This document shows positions 14,844-21,800 of a stretch of DNA of 26,963 bases, piece by piece. Made by a program: the position numbers and the translations under genes. Origin of the DNA: Phycisphaeraceae bacterium (GTDB taxonomy: Bacteria > Planctomycetota > Phycisphaerae > Phycisphaerales > UBA1924). The first letter of the stretch is position 1. Every line of letters starts with the position of its first letter. The notes under the pieces were generated by a model. That model was not told the origin of the DNA. It worked only from the letters and a program-made list of their open reading frames with translations, and did no database searches. The stretch spans positions 1 through 26,963 of the forward strand of contig JACKHA010000020.1 in the NCBI GenBank assembly GCA_020639215.1, read 5' to 3'.

Positions 14844-15905
14844 TCAACCGGGGTCCGGCGTTGGACTTGGTGCGGGGTTCGCCGGCGGCTCGTCCGCTTG
14901 TGCGGGCTGCGGCTCCGGCGCGGGCGCCGGAGCCTCGGGAGTCTGCTGCTGCGGCTGGGCCGCCTCCTGGGCACGCCGCTCGGCCCGCCGGGCCTCACGC
15001 TGCTGGCGCATGTCGTCCTCGACCAGTTTGGCGTACGCCACCATCACCAGCCCGGCCGGGATCAGCAGGTTCTCGCCGGCCTTGCGCGACAGGTCGTCGA
15101 GGGTCACGACCTGCCTCGTCTCGACGCTCGTCCGCATGTCCTGCACCGCGTTTCGCATCACCTGCACCAGGCTCGCCCAGATCGAGAACTCCTCGGGCGT
15201 GTCTGGCACCACCGGGCGGACCTGCGGCAGGCTCGTGGGCAACACCAGGTACCACAGCCCGTCGTCGGCCTGACGCATCGTGATGCCGATCGGCGGCAGG
15301 ATGGCCCGGTCGTCCCAGGTGAGGGCGACGGTGTAGTCGTCGATCCACTGGAATCCGAGGCGGTCCTCGGACTGGGCGACCCAGCCGTAGGGGTCGGCGG
15401 AGATCTGCTTCAGCGTGTCGCTGAGCATGTCGCGCGGGTCGGCGGCGGACTGGCCCGCGGGCGTGCGTGAGGCCTGCGGACGCCGCCCCGTCAGCACCTG
15501 CTGCAGGTAGTTCGAGGCCCGCCCCTGCTCCGCGGCCGCCATCGTCTCGGCCTTGACCTCCTCCACCTGCTCGGGCATGTGCTGGGCGACGGACTCGCCC
15601 AGGTCCTGGATGTCGCCCAGGAGTTCACCCAGACGCAGGTACAGCTCCCGCCACTCGGGCGAGTCGGCGTACATAAGCTCGCCCAACCGCTCGGCGTGCC
15701 CGCCCTCGACCATGAGACGGGCCGTCTTGATGACGCCTTCCGGGGTGCTCTGGTCGTAGCCGGCCCGGCTCGCGTCGCGCCCACAGCCGGCCATCAGCAG
15801 CGCGGGAATGATGGCCAAGACGGCCAGCCAGCCGAGCGGTCGATGCTGCGTTCGCCCCCGGTTCGATGCGATCGGCCCCGTCCCGGCCTCGGTGCTGGCG
15901 TGCAT
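14844..15905 (-). CDS. Lipoprotein of unknown function
   Basis: A 353-residue predicted lipoprotein. The N-terminus has a 22-residue hydrophilic lead, a hydrophobic stretch (LGWLAVLAIIPALL) and a lipobox LMAGC with the lipidated C41. The mature part is mainly helical and charged, with a segment at about 175-230 (WIDDYTVALTWDD, DDGLWYLVLP) that looks like a small alpha/beta fold. It ends in a Pro/Gln/Ala-rich tail of about 45 residues after a basic helix. I do not recognise a family. GGAAGGGG stands six bases before ATG 15905, and a TAGAGT box lies further upstream; the longer upstream frame lacks family-like sequence. The protein probably sits in the inner or outer membrane facing the periplasm. 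Confidence 0.8.
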   Translation of the reverse strand: MHASTEAGTGPIASNRGRTQHRPLGWLAVLAIIPALLMAGCGRDASRAGYDQSTPEGVIKTARLMVEGGHAERLGELMYADSPEWRELYLRLGELLGDIQDLGESVAQHMPEQVEEVKAETMAAAEQGRASNYLQQVLTGRRPQASRTPAGQSAADPRDMLSDTLKQISADPYGWVAQSEDRLGFQWIDDYTVALTWDDRAILPPIGITMRQADDGLWYLVLPTSLPQVRPVVPDTPEEFSIWASLVQVMRNAVQDMRTSVETRQVVTLDDLSRKAGENLLIPAGLVMVAYAKLVEDDMRQQREARRAERRAQEAAQPQQQTPEAPAPAPEPQPAQADEPPANPAPSPTPDPG

Positions 15906-15924
15906 GGCTTGCCCCTTCCCGAGA

Positions 15925-15955
15925 ACTCTACCGTCGGGACGCGGTCCGGTGTCAT
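15925..15955 (-). promoter_or_regulatory. Possible sigma-70-type promoter of the lipoprotein gene
   Basis: On the minus strand, TAGAGT (15925-15930) and ATGACA (15950-15955) resemble -10 and -35 boxes. The spacer is 19 bases, longer than ideal. The boxes lie 20 bases before the start codon, with a Shine-Dalgarno in between. Confidence 0.4.
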
Positions 15956-16005
15956 CCACAATCCGGACACCGACCGGTCCAACCCCGCCCCGGCCCACCC
16001 GCGTG

Positions 16006-16011
16006 TACCCT
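16006..16011 (+). promoter_or_regulatory. Possible -10 box for a leaderless permease transcript
   Basis: TACCCT ends eight bases before the GTG at 16020. There is no Shine-Dalgarno in between and no clear -35 box. Confidence 0.3.
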
Positions 16012-16019
16012 CTCGATCC

Positions 16020-17618
16020 GTGGCTCGGAAGCGAAGCAAGCCATCTCGGTCGGCGCGGGTGCCGCAGAGTCCGCCCAAGGCGCCGCCGCCGCCTCCGCCG
16101 CCGGCCTCGGGGGCGGGTTCTTCCGCTGGCTCCGGACCGGATTCGAATGATGGCGCTGAGCAGGCCCGCCCCGACTGGTGGGGCCTGCACCTCTGGCAGA
16201 TCCAGCCGATCCGCGACGTGCTGCTGATCGCGGGCGTCGTGCTCCTCGTCCAGGCGGGCTACGCCCTGCGGATCGTGACCATCCCGATCCTGGTGGCGAT
16301 GCTCGTGGCGTACCTGTTCGAGCCGCCGGTCGAGCGCCTGACGCGGATCCGGTGGGTCAGCCGCCAGGGCGCGACGCTGCTGATCATCTTCTCGGCGGCG
16401 GTCATCGTCGTGGCCCCGCTCACCGTCGGGCTCGGGTTCGCCGCGGTTCAGACGACCCAGCTCGCGCGGTCGCTCTCGACGAACATCGGGCTGGTCCGCG
16501 AGGCCGGGGCCAACGCCGACGACGAGGCGGCCCTGGCCGAGACGATGGATCGCTTGCCCAACGAGGGCTGGCGGTCGATCGCCGAGTACTGGATCGAGCT
16601 GCAGCAGCAGATCGAAGGGGGCCACGCGACCGAGGATCTCGGCGGGGACGACCCCGCATCGCCGCACGCCGCCCCGATCCCGCCGCCCCGAACGCCCTCG
16701 GACATCGGCTACGCCGTCCGCCCCATCCCGTGGAACGTTCTGGACGAGGATGGCGACGAAACGCGCACGCCGGGCGAAGGCGACGACGCGGACGACGTGG
16801 CCGCCGCACTGCGGGCCGCACGCGTGCGCGAGGCCCGCTCGGCCGAGTTCGGCGTGCTGCAGCTGGTCATCAACTGGATCGAGGCCCACACGAACGAGAT
16901 CGTGCAGCACTCGCTGGCGACCGGGCGCGGGGCCGTTGGCCTAGCGATCGGCACCGCGGGCGGGCTGGGCGTGTTCGTGTTCCAGGGCTTCCTGACCGCG
17001 TTCTTCTTCTACTTCTTCTCGACCGGCTGGGGGAAAGTCCAGGAGTTCTGGTCCTCGCTGATCCCGGAGCGGCGCAAGGGATTCGTGATCGATCTGCTGC
17101 GGAAGATGGACGCGGTCATCGCCGGGTTCATCCGCGGGCGACTGCTCATCGGCGTGATCCTGGCCCTGTATTTCACGATCGCGTACTGGCTCATCGGCGT
17201 GCCCGCGCCGCTGGTGCTTGGGCCGATCACTGGCGTGCTCTGCCTGGTGCCGTACGTGGGCATCGTGAGCGTGCCGGCGGCGATCATCACGATGTGGCTG
17301 TCTCCGAGCCCGTGGTTCGCGTTCCAGACGACGTGGTGGTGGATGGTGTTCGCGCCGATCGTGGTGTACAACGCCGGGCAGTTCTTCGACGACTACGTGC
17401 TCACGCCGCAGATCCAGGGCAAGAGCACGAACATGGACATCCCGTCGATCCTGTTCGCGACCATCGCGGGCGGGGCCGTGGCGGGGATCTACGGGCTGCT
17501 GCTGGCGATCCCGGTGGCGGCGTGCATCAAGATCCTGATGCAAGAGATCTTCTGGCCCAAGTTCCGGGCGTGGGCCACGGGCAAGGCCAAGGACTTCCTG
17601 CCGATCGATCGGAACTGA
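16020..17618 (+). CDS. AI-2E transporter family permease (UPF0118/PerM-like)
   Basis: A 532-residue polytopic inner-membrane protein of the AI-2 exporter superfamily; members export autoinducer-2 or act in Na+/H+ exchange, and the substrate here is unknown. The N-terminal 50 residues are cytoplasmic and rich in Lys/Arg, then Pro/Ser. Membrane segments follow at about 67-100 and 118-140. A large soluble loop (about 145-300) includes a disordered acidic stretch at 202-260. Further helices include FLTAFFFYFF, LLIGVILALYFTIAYWLIG and the family-typical GVLCLVPYVGIVSVPAAI. The C-terminus has NAGQFFDDYVLTPQIQGKS. The start is uncertain: GTG 16020 is the first sensible codon, and no in-frame ATG precedes the first helix. 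Confidence 0.85.
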   Translation: MARKRSKPSRSARVPQSPPKAPPPPPPPASGAGSSAGSGPDSNDGAEQARPDWWGLHLWQIQPIRDVLLIAGVVLLVQAGYALRIVTIPILVAMLVAYLFEPPVERLTRIRWVSRQGATLLIIFSAAVIVVAPLTVGLGFAAVQTTQLARSLSTNIGLVREAGANADDEAALAETMDRLPNEGWRSIAEYWIELQQQIEGGHATEDLGGDDPASPHAAPIPPPRTPSDIGYAVRPIPWNVLDEDGDETRTPGEGDDADDVAAALRAARVREARSAEFGVLQLVINWIEAHTNEIVQHSLATGRGAVGLAIGTAGGLGVFVFQGFLTAFFFYFFSTGWGKVQEFWSSLIPERRKGFVIDLLRKMDAVIAGFIRGRLLIGVILALYFTIAYWLIGVPAPLVLGPITGVLCLVPYVGIVSVPAAIITMWLSPSPWFAFQTTWWWMVFAPIVVYNAGQFFDDYVLTPQIQGKSTNMDIPSILFATIAGGAVAGIYGLLLAIPVAACIKILMQEIFWPKFRAWATGKAKDFLPIDRN

Positions 17619-17817
17619 CGGGCGGACCGGGGCGGCTCAAACCCGTGCGCCACCGCCCGACGGTTGACTCTCGAGGCGTGATCGGCCGATGACGAGGGGA
17701 TCGGCCCGTCTGCGGGATTCGGGGCATGGGGTCGCCTCTTTTGGACCGCCGCGGACCGGCACACCAGCGTTTCCACCGCCCGCACCGTCGGGCACTTCTC
17801 GGACCCGGAATCAGACC

Positions 17818-18417
17818 ATGCAAGACCAGCACCAAGGCCAGGGCCAGAACCAGGGCCAGAACCAGGGCCAGAACCAGAACCAGCCGTACTCGCCGGGCCA
17901 GCAGCCCCAGCAGTACCAGCAGGGATTCCAGCAGCAGCCGTACCAGCAACCGGGCCAACACCAGGGCCAAGGCGGGTACCAGCCGCAGGGCTATCAGCAG
18001 CCCGGATACCAGCAGCAAGGCCAGTCGCCGCAAGGGGGCTACCCCCAGCAGGGCTACGCCCCGCCGCAGCAGCCCGTGTACGGGATGGGGGCGTCCGGCT
18101 TCGTGGTGCCCGGCGGCGTGAAGGTGCCGATCCTGATCTCGGCCATCGTCAACATTCTGGCGGTGCTGGGCTGGCTCTCGACCGTCATCCTCGCGTTTGT
18201 CGCCATCCTGCCGCTCGTGCTGCTGATCTTCGAGTTCGTGTACGTCGGGAAACTCAACGGGCGGATCCCGCCGTGGACCATCAAGGGCGCGGTCACCACC
18301 ATCGCGGTCCTCGAGATCTGCTCGATCCTCTACGGCAACTGGATCTCCTGCATCTGCGGCATCATCGTGCTGTGCAACGTGGGCGGGCTGAACCCGCCGG
18401 CGTACCAGCAGCGGTGA
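17818..18417 (+). CDS. Membrane protein with Gln/Gly/Tyr/Pro-rich N-terminal domain
   Basis: A 199-residue protein of unknown function. Residues 1-90 are almost only Gln, Gly, Pro, Tyr and Asn, with repeats such as GQNQ, QQPGYQQ and QGGYPQQGY: an intrinsically disordered, prion-like composition. Residues 102-190 carry about three membrane helices (PILISAIVNILAVLGW; TVILAFVAILPLVLLIFEFVYV; TTIAVLEICSILYG...CGIIVLC). The tail ends AYQQR. The disordered half probably lies in the cytoplasm, but topology is not shown. ATG 17818 is chosen because the repeat domain begins there; the open frame extends upstream without such composition and without a clear Shine-Dalgarno. A TTGACT at 17664-17669 may be a -35 box, but no good -10 follows. 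Confidence 0.75.
   Translation: MQDQHQGQGQNQGQNQGQNQNQPYSPGQQPQQYQQGFQQQPYQQPGQHQGQGGYQPQGYQQPGYQQQGQSPQGGYPQQGYAPPQQPVYGMGASGFVVPGGVKVPILISAIVNILAVLGWLSTVILAFVAILPLVLLIFEFVYVGKLNGRIPPWTIKGAVTTIAVLEICSILYGNWISCICGIIVLCNVGGLNPPAYQQR
17841..17876 (+). repeat. 12-bp tandem repeat in the Gln-rich domain
   Basis: Three exact tandem copies of the 12-base unit GGGCCAGAACCA (17841-17852, 17853-17864, 17865-17876), each encoding Gly-Gln-Asn-Gln read across the unit border. Such exact repeats can change copy number by slippage. Confidence 0.85.
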
Positions 18418-18450
18418 TCGCCGGGCGCCGACGCCCCGCGGCCGGGCTGG

Positions 18451-18456
18451 TACGCT
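18451..18456 (+). promoter_or_regulatory. Possible -10 box for a leaderless zinc-ribbon transcript
   Basis: TACGCT preceded by TGG (extended -10-like) ends seven bases before ATG 18464. No Shine-Dalgarno lies between. No -35 box is clear. Confidence 0.35.
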
Positions 18457-18463
18457 CCCGGCG

Positions 18464-18868
18464 ATGATCCCCGATGTGGCCAGTGTGCTGCGGTGGCGAG
18501 CGCTCTTCCGGGCTGGCCTGCGCCTGTCGGGGCTGGTGGCCGGCGCTGTGGGGCTGGCGTTCCTGACCGCGTGGGCGATCGAGGGCGTGAACGACCGGGA
18601 CTTCTTCAGCCTGTACTGGTATCGGTGGCACGCAGCGGCCGTGGCGTCGTGCGGGCTGTGGTGCGCGGTCGGGCTGGTGCTGGCCGGGCCGGTGACGCGG
18701 TTCCTGCTGCCGCTGCACCGCCCGGCGTGGCCGCCGCGCTGCCCGGCGTGCCGACATGAACTCGTGTCGCTCCGCGAGGCCCGGTGCCCGGAGTGCGGGA
18801 TCGAGTTGCCTGGGGCGTTCGTGTCGTGGTCGGAGCCGCGGGAGCGGGCTGGTCGGGGGGCGGCGTGA
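18464..18868 (+). CDS. Small membrane protein with C-terminal zinc ribbon (first of a pair)
   Basis: A 134-residue protein with two membrane helices, at about 21-40 and 58-82. A CPAC...CPEC zinc-ribbon motif follows, with the four cysteines at 93, 96, 108 and 111, and then a polar tail. Function unknown. Short membrane proteins with this type of ribbon are, from memory, common in Phycisphaerae. The ribbon could bind nucleic acid or protein at the cytoplasmic face, but nothing here shows which. The stop overlaps the start of a second protein of the same design (GTGA), so the two are translationally coupled and probably act together. Confidence 0.75.
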   Translation: MIPDVASVLRWRALFRAGLRLSGLVAGAVGLAFLTAWAIEGVNDRDFFSLYWYRWHAAAVASCGLWCAVGLVLAGPVTRFLLPLHRPAWPPRCPACRHELVSLREARCPECGIELPGAFVSWSEPRERAGRGAA

Positions 18869-19245
18869 GCAAGCGTGCCGCGAACACCGGGGCGGCGGCG
18901 CATCCAGACGGCGTGTTCGTCCGGCGGTGCCGCGTCGTGTGCGTGGGGGTGGTGCGATTTGCGGTGCTCGGCCTTGCGGTCGCGCTGGCGTCGGACGGGC
19001 TCGACATGGTCGTGCGAATCGTGTCCCGGCTGTACTACGGCTCGCCGGCTGGTCTGGGCTGGCTCGCGGTGATCGGGCCGGCCACCCGGATCGGGTCGCT
19101 CGTTCTGTTGTGGTGGGTGGCTCCCTGGGTGGCGCGACGGGTCATCCCCGAGCCCCCCGACCCGACCCGCTGCCCGAAGTGCAAGTACCCGCTCGAAGGC
19201 CTCGACGCGGACACCTGCCCGGAGTGCGGCACGCGGATCAGGTAA
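18865..19245 (+). CDS. Small membrane protein with C-terminal zinc ribbon (second of a pair)
   Basis: A 126-residue protein with membrane helices at about 25-45 and 66-92. It ends in CPKCKYPLEGLDADTCPECG, with cysteines at 103, 106, 118 and 121. The C-terminal ribbon is the last element, while the first protein of the pair has a tail after it. GTG 18865 overlaps the upstream stop and is preceded by GGGGGG. An earlier ATG in the same frame would lie deep inside the upstream gene and encode Gly/Val-rich sequence without features. Function unknown. The gene is followed within ten bases by a long inverted repeat that may end the transcript. Confidence 0.72.
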   Translation: MSKRAANTGAAAHPDGVFVRRCRVVCVGVVRFAVLGLAVALASDGLDMVVRIVSRLYYGSPAGLGWLAVIGPATRIGSLVLLWWVAPWVARRVIPEPPDPTRCPKCKYPLEGLDADTCPECGTRIR

Positions 19246-19253
19246 CCCCCCAC

Positions 19254-19349
19254 GCGCGCGAGCCGGGGCGTCCCCGCCCCGGTTGGCCCATCGGGAGGGC
19301 GGGCGTCCAGTGAACTCGGACCGGGGCGGGGACGCCCCGGCTCGCGCGC
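19254..19349. repeat. 30-bp perfect inverted repeat between zinc-ribbon gene and queF
   Basis: Arms 19254-19283 and 19320-19349 are perfect 30-base reverse complements (left arm GCGCGCGAGCCGGGGCGTCC...) around a 36-base loop. Each arm also folds on itself (CCGGGGCG/CGCCCCGG with a four-base loop), so cruciform or alternative hairpins are possible. The left arm starts nine bases after the zinc-ribbon stop; the right arm ends 30 bases before the queF ATG. No T-run follows. It could act as a terminator, a transcription-insulating hairpin or a dispersed repeat. Confidence 0.92.
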
Positions 19350-19368
19350 CAGGCGGGGAGAGCCGGTC

Positions 19369-19374
19369 TACCTT
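19369..19374 (+). promoter_or_regulatory. Possible -10 box of queF
   Basis: TACCTT ends five bases before ATG 19380, leaving no room for a ribosome-binding site. If used, the transcript would be leaderless, and no riboswitch could precede queF. No -35 box is clear, since the upstream side is the inverted repeat. Confidence 0.3.
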
Positions 19375-19379
19375 CGCCC

Positions 19380-19760
19380 ATGCCCGACGCCTCGCTGCTG
19401 GAAGCGTTTCCGACTCCTACCGACACGCCGTTCGTGGTCGAACACGTCGCCGAGGAGTTCACGAGCCTGTGCCCCAAGACCGGGCACCCCGACTTCGGGG
19501 CCGTGACCGTGCGGTTCGAGCCGCGCGGCCCCAAGGACGGGGGAACCTGCGTGGAACTCAAGAGTCTCAAGATCTACCTGCAGTCGTTCCGGACCGAGGG
19601 CATCTTCTACGAGGCGGTCACGAACCGGATCCGGGACGACCTGGCGGCCTTGATGAAGCCCGCGTGGCTGGTCGTCAGGACCGACTGGCGGGGGCGTGGG
19701 GGCATCCGGTCGGTGATCCGGGCCGCGTCCGGGGCGGTGCCGGAGCGGTACTCGCTGTGA
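19380..19760 (+). CDS. queF: NADPH-dependent preQ0 reductase QueF (short type)
   Basis: Reduces the nitrile preQ0 to preQ1 for queuosine synthesis in tRNA. The 126-residue protein is of the short, YkvM-like class. It has the catalytic Cys31 in SLCPKTGHPDFG with the acid D38, and the family motif ELKSLKIYLQSFR. EGIFYEAVTNRI carries the expected Glu after an aromatic residue where B. subtilis QueF has His. That variant occurs in many bacterial QueF proteins as far as I recall, so I do not treat it as odd. No other queuosine gene is near. The start is the only sensible ATG; there is no Shine-Dalgarno. Confidence 0.93.
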   Translation: MPDASLLEAFPTPTDTPFVVEHVAEEFTSLCPKTGHPDFGAVTVRFEPRGPKDGGTCVELKSLKIYLQSFRTEGIFYEAVTNRIRDDLAALMKPAWLVVRTDWRGRGGIRSVIRAASGAVPERYSL

Positions 19761-19849
19761 AACAGCATCTGGGGCATCCCGTGTCTTTGGGTTTTGTTTG
19801 AGTCGCTGCGGATGCGTGGCGTCGGGCCGACGGGGGGGCGGACGTTCGG

Positions 19850-19855
19850 TATGAT
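19850..19855 (+). promoter_or_regulatory. Possible -10 box of ompH-lpxD
   Basis: TATGAT, five of six bases of the -10 consensus, lies about 120 bases before the ompH ATG. CCGACG at 19827-19832 is a weak -35 at 17 bases. The leader would be over 100 bases, with AGGGGAC as ribosome-binding site at about 19960-19967. Confidence 0.4.
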
Positions 19856-19973
19856 TCCTGATTCTCGCCGCCTCAGGCCGATGTCTACGGCTTGGACCGC
19901 GGCCCGGGGAGACCGGGCCATTGCCCAGCGCGGCGTGCTCCGATGGATCGGGTTGGGAGCAGGGGACAGCAGC

Positions 19974-20618
19974 ATGAGCAAGTGGTCAAGGTGGACTCCC
20001 GTGGTTGCGGCGGTGGCCCTCGTGGCCGGAGCGGGCGTGGCGGGCGCGTGGCGTCCGGCCCCGAGCGTGCCCATGGCAGTGCCGGCAACGATCGGAACGA
20101 TCCGACTCAGCGCGATCCTGGACCAGCTGAACCAGGCCAAGGACATGCGGGCGAACCTGCAGGCCGACGCCCAGCCCGTGCTTGAAGAGCTGCGGCTGCT
20201 GGAGCAGGACATCCAGACGCTCCAGACGCTGATCCAGGCCGGCGAGCTGCGGGGCGAGGCGCTGCTCGACGCCCAGCAGGACCTGATCGAGAAACGCGAG
20301 ATCCTGCAGTTCCGAAGGAACGTGGCCCAGCGCCGCTTCGACGGTCGCAACGGCGACATGCTGGTGGAGTTGCACAGGGCGGTTGTCGAGGCGGCCCGCC
20401 AGTTCGCCGAGGCCAACGGGTACGACCTGATCCTGCTCAACGACGGCGGCATCCAGTACGCCGAGGCGATGTCCCCGACGGATGTCCAGGCGGAGATCGT
20501 GGCACGCCGGCGAGTCGTCTACGCCCGGACGAGCATGGACGTGACCGACCAGCTGGTCGTGCAGATGAACAACGCCTGGGCCGCCCGTGGGGGCGCCGGG
20601 GGTGCACCCCGCCCGTGA
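19974..20618 (+). CDS. OmpH/Skp family periplasmic protein
   Basis: A 214-residue exported protein of the Skp/OmpH family, whose members chaperone outer-membrane proteins in the periplasm. Residues 1-25 form a signal peptide (basic MSKWSRW, then an Ala/Val/Gly core). A strand (TIGTIRLSAILDQL) leads into a long helical hairpin (about 45-150; for example VLEELRLLEQDIQTLQTL). The closing part has FAEANGYDLILLNDGGIQYA, then DVTDQLVVQMN, both typical of the family. ATG 19974 follows AGGGGAC and starts the signal peptide. The stop overlaps the GTG of lpxD (GTGA), matching the frequent ompH-lpxD pairing in Gram-negative bacteria. No bamA is present in the window. Confidence 0.88.
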   Translation: MSKWSRWTPVVAAVALVAGAGVAGAWRPAPSVPMAVPATIGTIRLSAILDQLNQAKDMRANLQADAQPVLEELRLLEQDIQTLQTLIQAGELRGEALLDAQQDLIEKREILQFRRNVAQRRFDGRNGDMLVELHRAVVEAARQFAEANGYDLILLNDGGIQYAEAMSPTDVQAEIVARRRVVYARTSMDVTDQLVVQMNNAWAARGGAGGAPRP

Positions 20619-21745
20619 CCAGACTCCGTTCCACAACCCGCCCCCGCCCGGGCGAGTCGGGCGAGACGCCCGTCGCGCACGCCGGCTTCACGACGGGGGA
20701 ACTCGCCGACCGCCTGGGCGCGACGCTCGTCGGGCCGCGCGATCTGCACGTGGTTCGGGTCGATGCGCTCGACCAAGGCGACGCCCGGACGATCACGTTC
20801 ATCCGCGAGCAGAAGTTCGCCGAACGCTGGGGCGCCAGCCATGCTGCGGCGGCCGTGGTCACCAGCGGGCTTGAGGTGCCGGGGCACGATGCGTCGCGCC
20901 GGGCCCTGCTGCTGGTGGACGACGCGGACCTGGCGCTGATCCGCGTGCTCGAACTGTTCGCCCCCCCCTCGCCCGAACCGGAGCCCGGGGTGCACCCGTC
21001 CGCAACGGTCCACGCCGCGGCGGACATCGCGCCCTCGGCGAGCATCGGGCCGCAGTGCGTGGTGGAGGCCGGGGCGACGATCGGCGAAGGCGTCGTGCTG
21101 CTGGCCGGGGCCTACGTCGGGCGGGACGCCGTCGTCGGCGACGGCACGTGCCTGCACCCGGGCGCGGTCGTTGAAGAGCGCTGCGTCGTCGGCAAACGCT
21201 GCATCCTCCACGCCGGGGCGATCGTCGGGGCCGACGGCTTCGGGTATCGCCCGAGGCCGGACGCGCCGGGGCTGGTCAAGATCCCGCACCTCGGGGACGT
21301 CCGCCTGGGCGACGAGGTGGAGATCGGGGCCAACTCGTGCGTGGACCGGGCCAAGTTCGGCTCGACCCGCATCGGCGACGGGACCAAGATCGACAACCTC
21401 GTGCAGGTCGGGCACAACTGCGATATCGGGCGGTTCTGTGTGATCTGCGGCCAGGCCGGCATCTCCGGCTCGGTGCGGATGGGCGACGGGGTGCAGGTCG
21501 GCGGGGCCGCGGGCATCAAGGACAACATCACGATCGGCGCGGGGGCGAAGATCACCGCCGGGGCCGGCGTGATGAACGACGTGCCCGCGGGCGAGGTGTG
21601 GCTGGGTTCGCCAGCCGGCCCGCAGCGCGAGCAGGCGGCCAACTACGCGGCCCTGCGCCGGCTCGGCGAGATCGCGCGCGAGGTGAAGCGCCTCGGGCGG
21701 AACGCCGACGCCTCGCGGAACGGCGAGTTCGACGATCACGAGTAG
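20615..21745 (+). CDS. lpxD: UDP-3-O-acylglucosamine N-acyltransferase LpxD
   Basis: Adds the second acyl chain to UDP-3-O-acyl-glucosamine in lipid A synthesis. The 376-residue protein has an N-terminal uridine-binding domain (about 23-115). A left-handed beta-helix of hexapeptide repeats (about 125-325) includes IGPQCVVEAGATIG, IVGADGFGYRP, VDRAKFGSTRIG and the catalytic H267 in VQVGHNCDIG. A C-terminal helix follows (about 336-362). The first 22 residues and the last 14 are polar extensions. The GTG start overlaps the ompH stop by four bases. Its presence implies an LPS-type outer membrane. The other lpx genes are not in the window. Confidence 0.95.
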   Translation: MTRLRSTTRPRPGESGETPVAHAGFTTGELADRLGATLVGPRDLHVVRVDALDQGDARTITFIREQKFAERWGASHAAAAVVTSGLEVPGHDASRRALLLVDDADLALIRVLELFAPPSPEPEPGVHPSATVHAAADIAPSASIGPQCVVEAGATIGEGVVLLAGAYVGRDAVVGDGTCLHPGAVVEERCVVGKRCILHAGAIVGADGFGYRPRPDAPGLVKIPHLGDVRLGDEVEIGANSCVDRAKFGSTRIGDGTKIDNLVQVGHNCDIGRFCVICGQAGISGSVRMGDGVQVGGAAGIKDNITIGAGAKITAGAGVMNDVPAGEVWLGSPAGPQREQAANYAALRRLGEIAREVKRLGRNADASRNGEFDDHE

Positions 21746-21800
21746 GCGACGCCCGTAGCCGCCCGGGTCTTCCGCGGGGCGAAAGGAACGCCTGGTCGGT

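Noticed and set aside
17689..17817. N-terminal extension of the Gln-rich membrane protein from ATG 17689
   Set aside because: The extra 43 residues are Arg/Pro/Ser-rich, without similarity to the rest and without a better ribosome-binding site.
19570..19640. Missing active-site His in QueF (Tyr before the Glu)
   Set aside because: FYEAVTN is, as far as I recall, a frequent variant in bacterial QueF; Cys31, Asp38 and the QueF motif are intact.
19761..19973. Riboswitch in the long ompH leader
   Set aside because: I could not recognise a conserved aptamer; the region is GC-rich and only the TATGAT box stands out.
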